64,000 nucleotides of DNA from Flavobacteriales bacterium (GTDB lineage Bacteria; Bacteroidota; Bacteroidia; Flavobacteriales_E; Vicingaceae): positions 62,001 through 126,000 of the forward strand of contig JABWCF010000002.1 of NCBI GenBank assembly GCA_013359255.1, read 5' to 3'. The position numbers were made by a program, and so were the translations under genes. The notes below the pieces were generated by a model that worked only from the letters and a program-made list of their open reading frames with translations, ran no database searches and was not told the DNA's origin. This document shows, piece after piece, positions 61,804 through 64,000 of the stretch (position 1 is the first letter of the stretch; the number at the start of each line of letters is the position of its first letter).

Positions 61804-63735
61804 ATGAAACAAACACTTATACTTTTTTGCACCTTTGCCCTTATTGGAAATCTGTTTTCTCAGCAGATTTTTCACGATCAGGTTTGCAAAATAGCTCAAT
61901 CTGAAAAGCTAACTAAAGGAGCCAAAGTACCGATAGATAAAAAAAATAATATTACAGGAAACTACGATATTAAATACCAACGCATGAAATGGCAGGTAAA
62001 TCCGCAGGTTTACTACATAGCAGGAAACATTACCTCCTATTTTACCATTCCTCAAAATGGGACAGACACTATCAATTTTAATTTATCCGACAGCCTAACT
62101 GTAGACTCAATAAAATACCACTCGAGTAATATTTCTTTCATTCATGTAAATAATTTATTGAAAGTGCAATTTCCTTCAGTAATACCCATAAATACATTAG
62201 ATTCGGTTACTGTTTATTATCAAGGAAAACCTTCTACATCGGGTTTTGGATCTTTTATACAAACATCACATGCAAACGATTCTATTATTTGGACCCTTTC
62301 CGAGCCTTTTGGAGCAGCCGATTGGTGGCCCTGCAAACAAGACTTGTCCGACAAAGTAGATTCTGTAGACATTTACGTTGCCACACCTGCTCAGTACAGA
62401 GTAGCCAGCAATGGGTTACTAATAAGTGAAATCACTTCAGGTGGAAACAAAATTTTTCACTGGAAACATAAATACCCAATTACAGCCTATCTTATCGCTA
62501 TTGCCGTTACCAATTATGCATATTACTCAAATTATGCTACCCTAACAAATGGCACATTAGAAATATTAAACTATGTTTTTCCGGAAGATTTACTTACAGC
62601 ACAGGCTCAAACACCGGGCATTGTTCCAATTTTACAACTTTTTGATACGTTGATAGAACCTTACCCGTTTTCAAATGAAAAATACGGTCACGCCCAATTT
62701 GGTTGGGGCGGAGGAATGGAGCACCAAACTATGAGTTTCATGGGTAGCTTTGGGCATGAGTTGATGGCACACGAACTAGCACATCAGTGGTTTGGCGATA
62801 AAGTAACCTGTGCTTCGTGGGAAGATATATGGCTTAATGAAGGTTTTGCAACCTACCTAACAGGGTTAACTTACGAACATATGTTTAATGGATTTTGGTG
62901 GCCCCTTTGGAAAAAAGGCACCATAAACAGTATTGTTTCTTTGCCCGATGGTTCGGTAATGGTTGATGATACAGCGAATGTAAGTCGTATTTTTAGCAGT
63001 CGCTTAAGTTATAAAAAAGGAGCCTATGTGTTGCACATGCTTCGTTGGGTAATGGGTGATTCGGCTTTTTATGCCGGGGTTAAAAATTATCTCAACGATT
63101 CTCAACTTTCTTATGGCTATGCATATACTTCCCATTTAAAACAGCATTTAGAGAACACCTCTAATTTAAACCTTACGGAATTTTTTAACGATTGGTATTA
63201 TAAAGAAGGGTATCCTTCTTACCAGATAACATGGGAACAAACAGGCAGCAATATAACTGTGAAAATAGATCAAACTCAATCGCACCCCAGTGTTTCTTTT
63301 TTTGAAATGCCTGTTCCTATTAAGTTTTTTGCATGGAATGCCGATACTACAGTAGTTTTTAATCACACTTCATCTGGCGAATTATTTTCTTTTACATGGA
63401 ATCATTCTATAGATTCGTTACAGTTCGACCCCTCACTATGGATTATTTCGGCTAATAACACCATCAGTGTGGGTATACAGGATTTAGTAAACCAAAGCGG
63501 AATAGCGAAAGTTTATCCTAATCCGGCAAAAGATTTTATAAATATTCTCTTCCCCACAAACGAATCATTTTCTCAAATAACCATTTTCGATATTAACGGA
63601 AAAATGGTTTTACATCAGCAAATAACAGAAAGAGAAAAGCATTTGGTTAATGTAAACAGCCTCTCAAAAGGGTTTTATACACTCAAATTACAGGGGCAAA
63701 AAAGTATTCAAAATCACAAATTCATAAAAGACTAA
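61804..63735 (+). CDS. M1-family aminopeptidase secreted by T9SS
   Basis: 643-residue secreted zinc aminopeptidase. Signal ~1-20 (ends NLFSQ). N-terminal M1 beta domain ~40-245; catalytic domain with substrate motif GGGMEHQTM (MEH in place of the usual GAMEN), zinc site HELAHQWFGD (His323, Glu324, His327) and Glu346 in WLNEGFATYL. It lacks the large C-terminal helical domain of PepN-type enzymes. The last ~80 residues are a type A sorting domain (AKVYPNPAKDFINILFP, NSLSKGFYTLKLQGQ). Likely digests peptides outside the cell. Confidence 0.92.
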   Translation: MKQTLILFCTFALIGNLFSQQIFHDQVCKIAQSEKLTKGAKVPIDKKNNITGNYDIKYQRMKWQVNPQVYYIAGNITSYFTIPQNGTDTINFNLSDSLTVDSIKYHSSNISFIHVNNLLKVQFPSVIPINTLDSVTVYYQGKPSTSGFGSFIQTSHANDSIIWTLSEPFGAADWWPCKQDLSDKVDSVDIYVATPAQYRVASNGLLISEITSGGNKIFHWKHKYPITAYLIAIAVTNYAYYSNYATLTNGTLEILNYVFPEDLLTAQAQTPGIVPILQLFDTLIEPYPFSNEKYGHAQFGWGGGMEHQTMSFMGSFGHELMAHELAHQWFGDKVTCASWEDIWLNEGFATYLTGLTYEHMFNGFWWPLWKKGTINSIVSLPDGSVMVDDTANVSRIFSSRLSYKKGAYVLHMLRWVMGDSAFYAGVKNYLNDSQLSYGYAYTSHLKQHLENTSNLNLTEFFNDWYYKEGYPSYQITWEQTGSNITVKIDQTQSHPSVSFFEMPVPIKFFAWNADTTVVFNHTSSGELFSFTWNHSIDSLQFDPSLWIISANNTISVGIQDLVNQSGIAKVYPNPAKDFINILFPTNESFSQITIFDINGKMVLHQQITEREKHLVNVNSLSKGFYTLKLQGQKSIQNHKFIKD

Positions 63736-63741
63736 TTTTAC

Positions 63742-64000
63742 TTGAAAACCAATTTTAAAATACTTGCTTCAATTGTAGTTATAGCCATTGTTTTATCCTC
63801 TTGTAGTTCTGAACATAGTAATAAAGCCTACGAAAACTATGCTGCCCAAAACGATTTTTCTGCACCCGAAGGAAAAGGTGGAGAAGCAGAACCTGAACAA
63901 CAAAACATTATTACCGAACGAAAATTAATAAAAGAAGGAAGTATAACTTTTGAGACAGAAAATGTGCAAAAATCAAAAGAACTTATTTTCAAATCTCTAA
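63742..64000 (+). CDS. DUF4349-like lipoprotein, 3'-truncated by window edge
   Basis: First 86 codons of a lipoprotein gene that runs off the window. It starts with TTG (63742), 6 nt after the aminopeptidase stop; no other start fits between the stops. The signal ends AIVLSSC, then a Glu/Gln-rich linker and RKLIKEGSITFETENVQKSKE, which resembles the start of DUF4349 domains. Possibly co-transcribed with the aminopeptidase gene. Confidence 0.7.
   Translation, partial: MKTNFKILASIVVIAIVLSSCSSEHSNKAYENYAAQNDFSAPEGKGGEAEPEQQNIITERKLIKEGSITFETENVQKSKELIFKSL

Noticed and set aside
1-64000. CRISPR array, prophage, IS element or integrase
   Set aside because: No regularly spaced direct repeats, no transposase, recombinase, capsid or Cas-like protein was found on either strand; the cassette at 32-33 kb therefore lacks a local recombinase.

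Overview
This 64 kb window comes from an AT-rich chromosome of a Bacteroidota (Bacteroidetes) bacterium. The evidence is the cell-surface protein SprA of the type IX secretion system (T9SS), five intact proteins ending in T9SS type A sorting domains plus one decayed relic, DUF4292, DUF2480 and DUF6029 proteins, the maeB-ruvA-sprA gene order, and repeated TAnnTTTG (-7) promoter boxes. It looks like ordinary chromosome: no rRNA, phage, IS element, integrase or CRISPR array was seen.

Layout. 0-5.1 kb: envelope operon (sugar nucleotidyltransferase, TPR lipoprotein, DUF4292 lipoprotein, EnvC-like M23 protein) convergent with rpiB. 5.5-10.4 kb: MORN-like repeat protein, five-PAS histidine kinase and LytTR response regulator in one operon closed by a terminator. 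10.5-14.1 kb: arginase-family hydrolase, DUF1697, DusB, CPBP protease. 14.1-18.1 kb: glycine-rich T9SS cargo, an ExbB/membrane protein/ExbD/ExbD proton-channel operon and tRNA-Ser(GGA). 18.2-22 kb: asparaginase, TatD, glycosyltransferase 9, beta-barrel protein. 22-22.9 kb: remains of a T9SS cargo gene. 22.9-28 kb: thioesterase, ThiF-rhodanese protein, T9SS cargo, CPA2 antiporter.

28.1-33.4 kb is the most unusual stretch. A 1.18 kb unit around 32.2-33.4 kb carries one gene followed by a long imperfect palindrome. Its ends obey integron-cassette logic: the start of the unit is the exact reverse complement of the inner edge of the palindrome. A second, eroded copy of the palindrome lies at 28.09-28.24 kb, so the two copies bracket a P-type ATPase, a small membrane protein and a VIT/CCC1 transporter. 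No integrase is present. I read this as a small array of integron-like gene cassettes.

33.4-43.9 kb: aldehyde dehydrogenase, UPF0316, ChaN-like protein, small lipoproteins, hemE, a zinc-ribbon protein, a short SSB, a MarR-pirin operon with a palindromic operator, and an M13 peptidase. 44-54.1 kb: sprA, ruvA and maeB. 54.2-64 kb: a sirtuin without its zinc cysteines, two T9SS cargo proteins, a TlpA thioredoxin, a DUF6029 barrel and an Omp28 lipoprotein forming a probable extracytoplasmic thiol-disulfide group, then DUF2480, a secreted M1 aminopeptidase and the start of a DUF4349 lipoprotein.

Several -7 boxes sit only 4-17 nt before the start codon, which suggests very short or absent 5' leaders. 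All family assignments were made by reading motifs; no database search was run.
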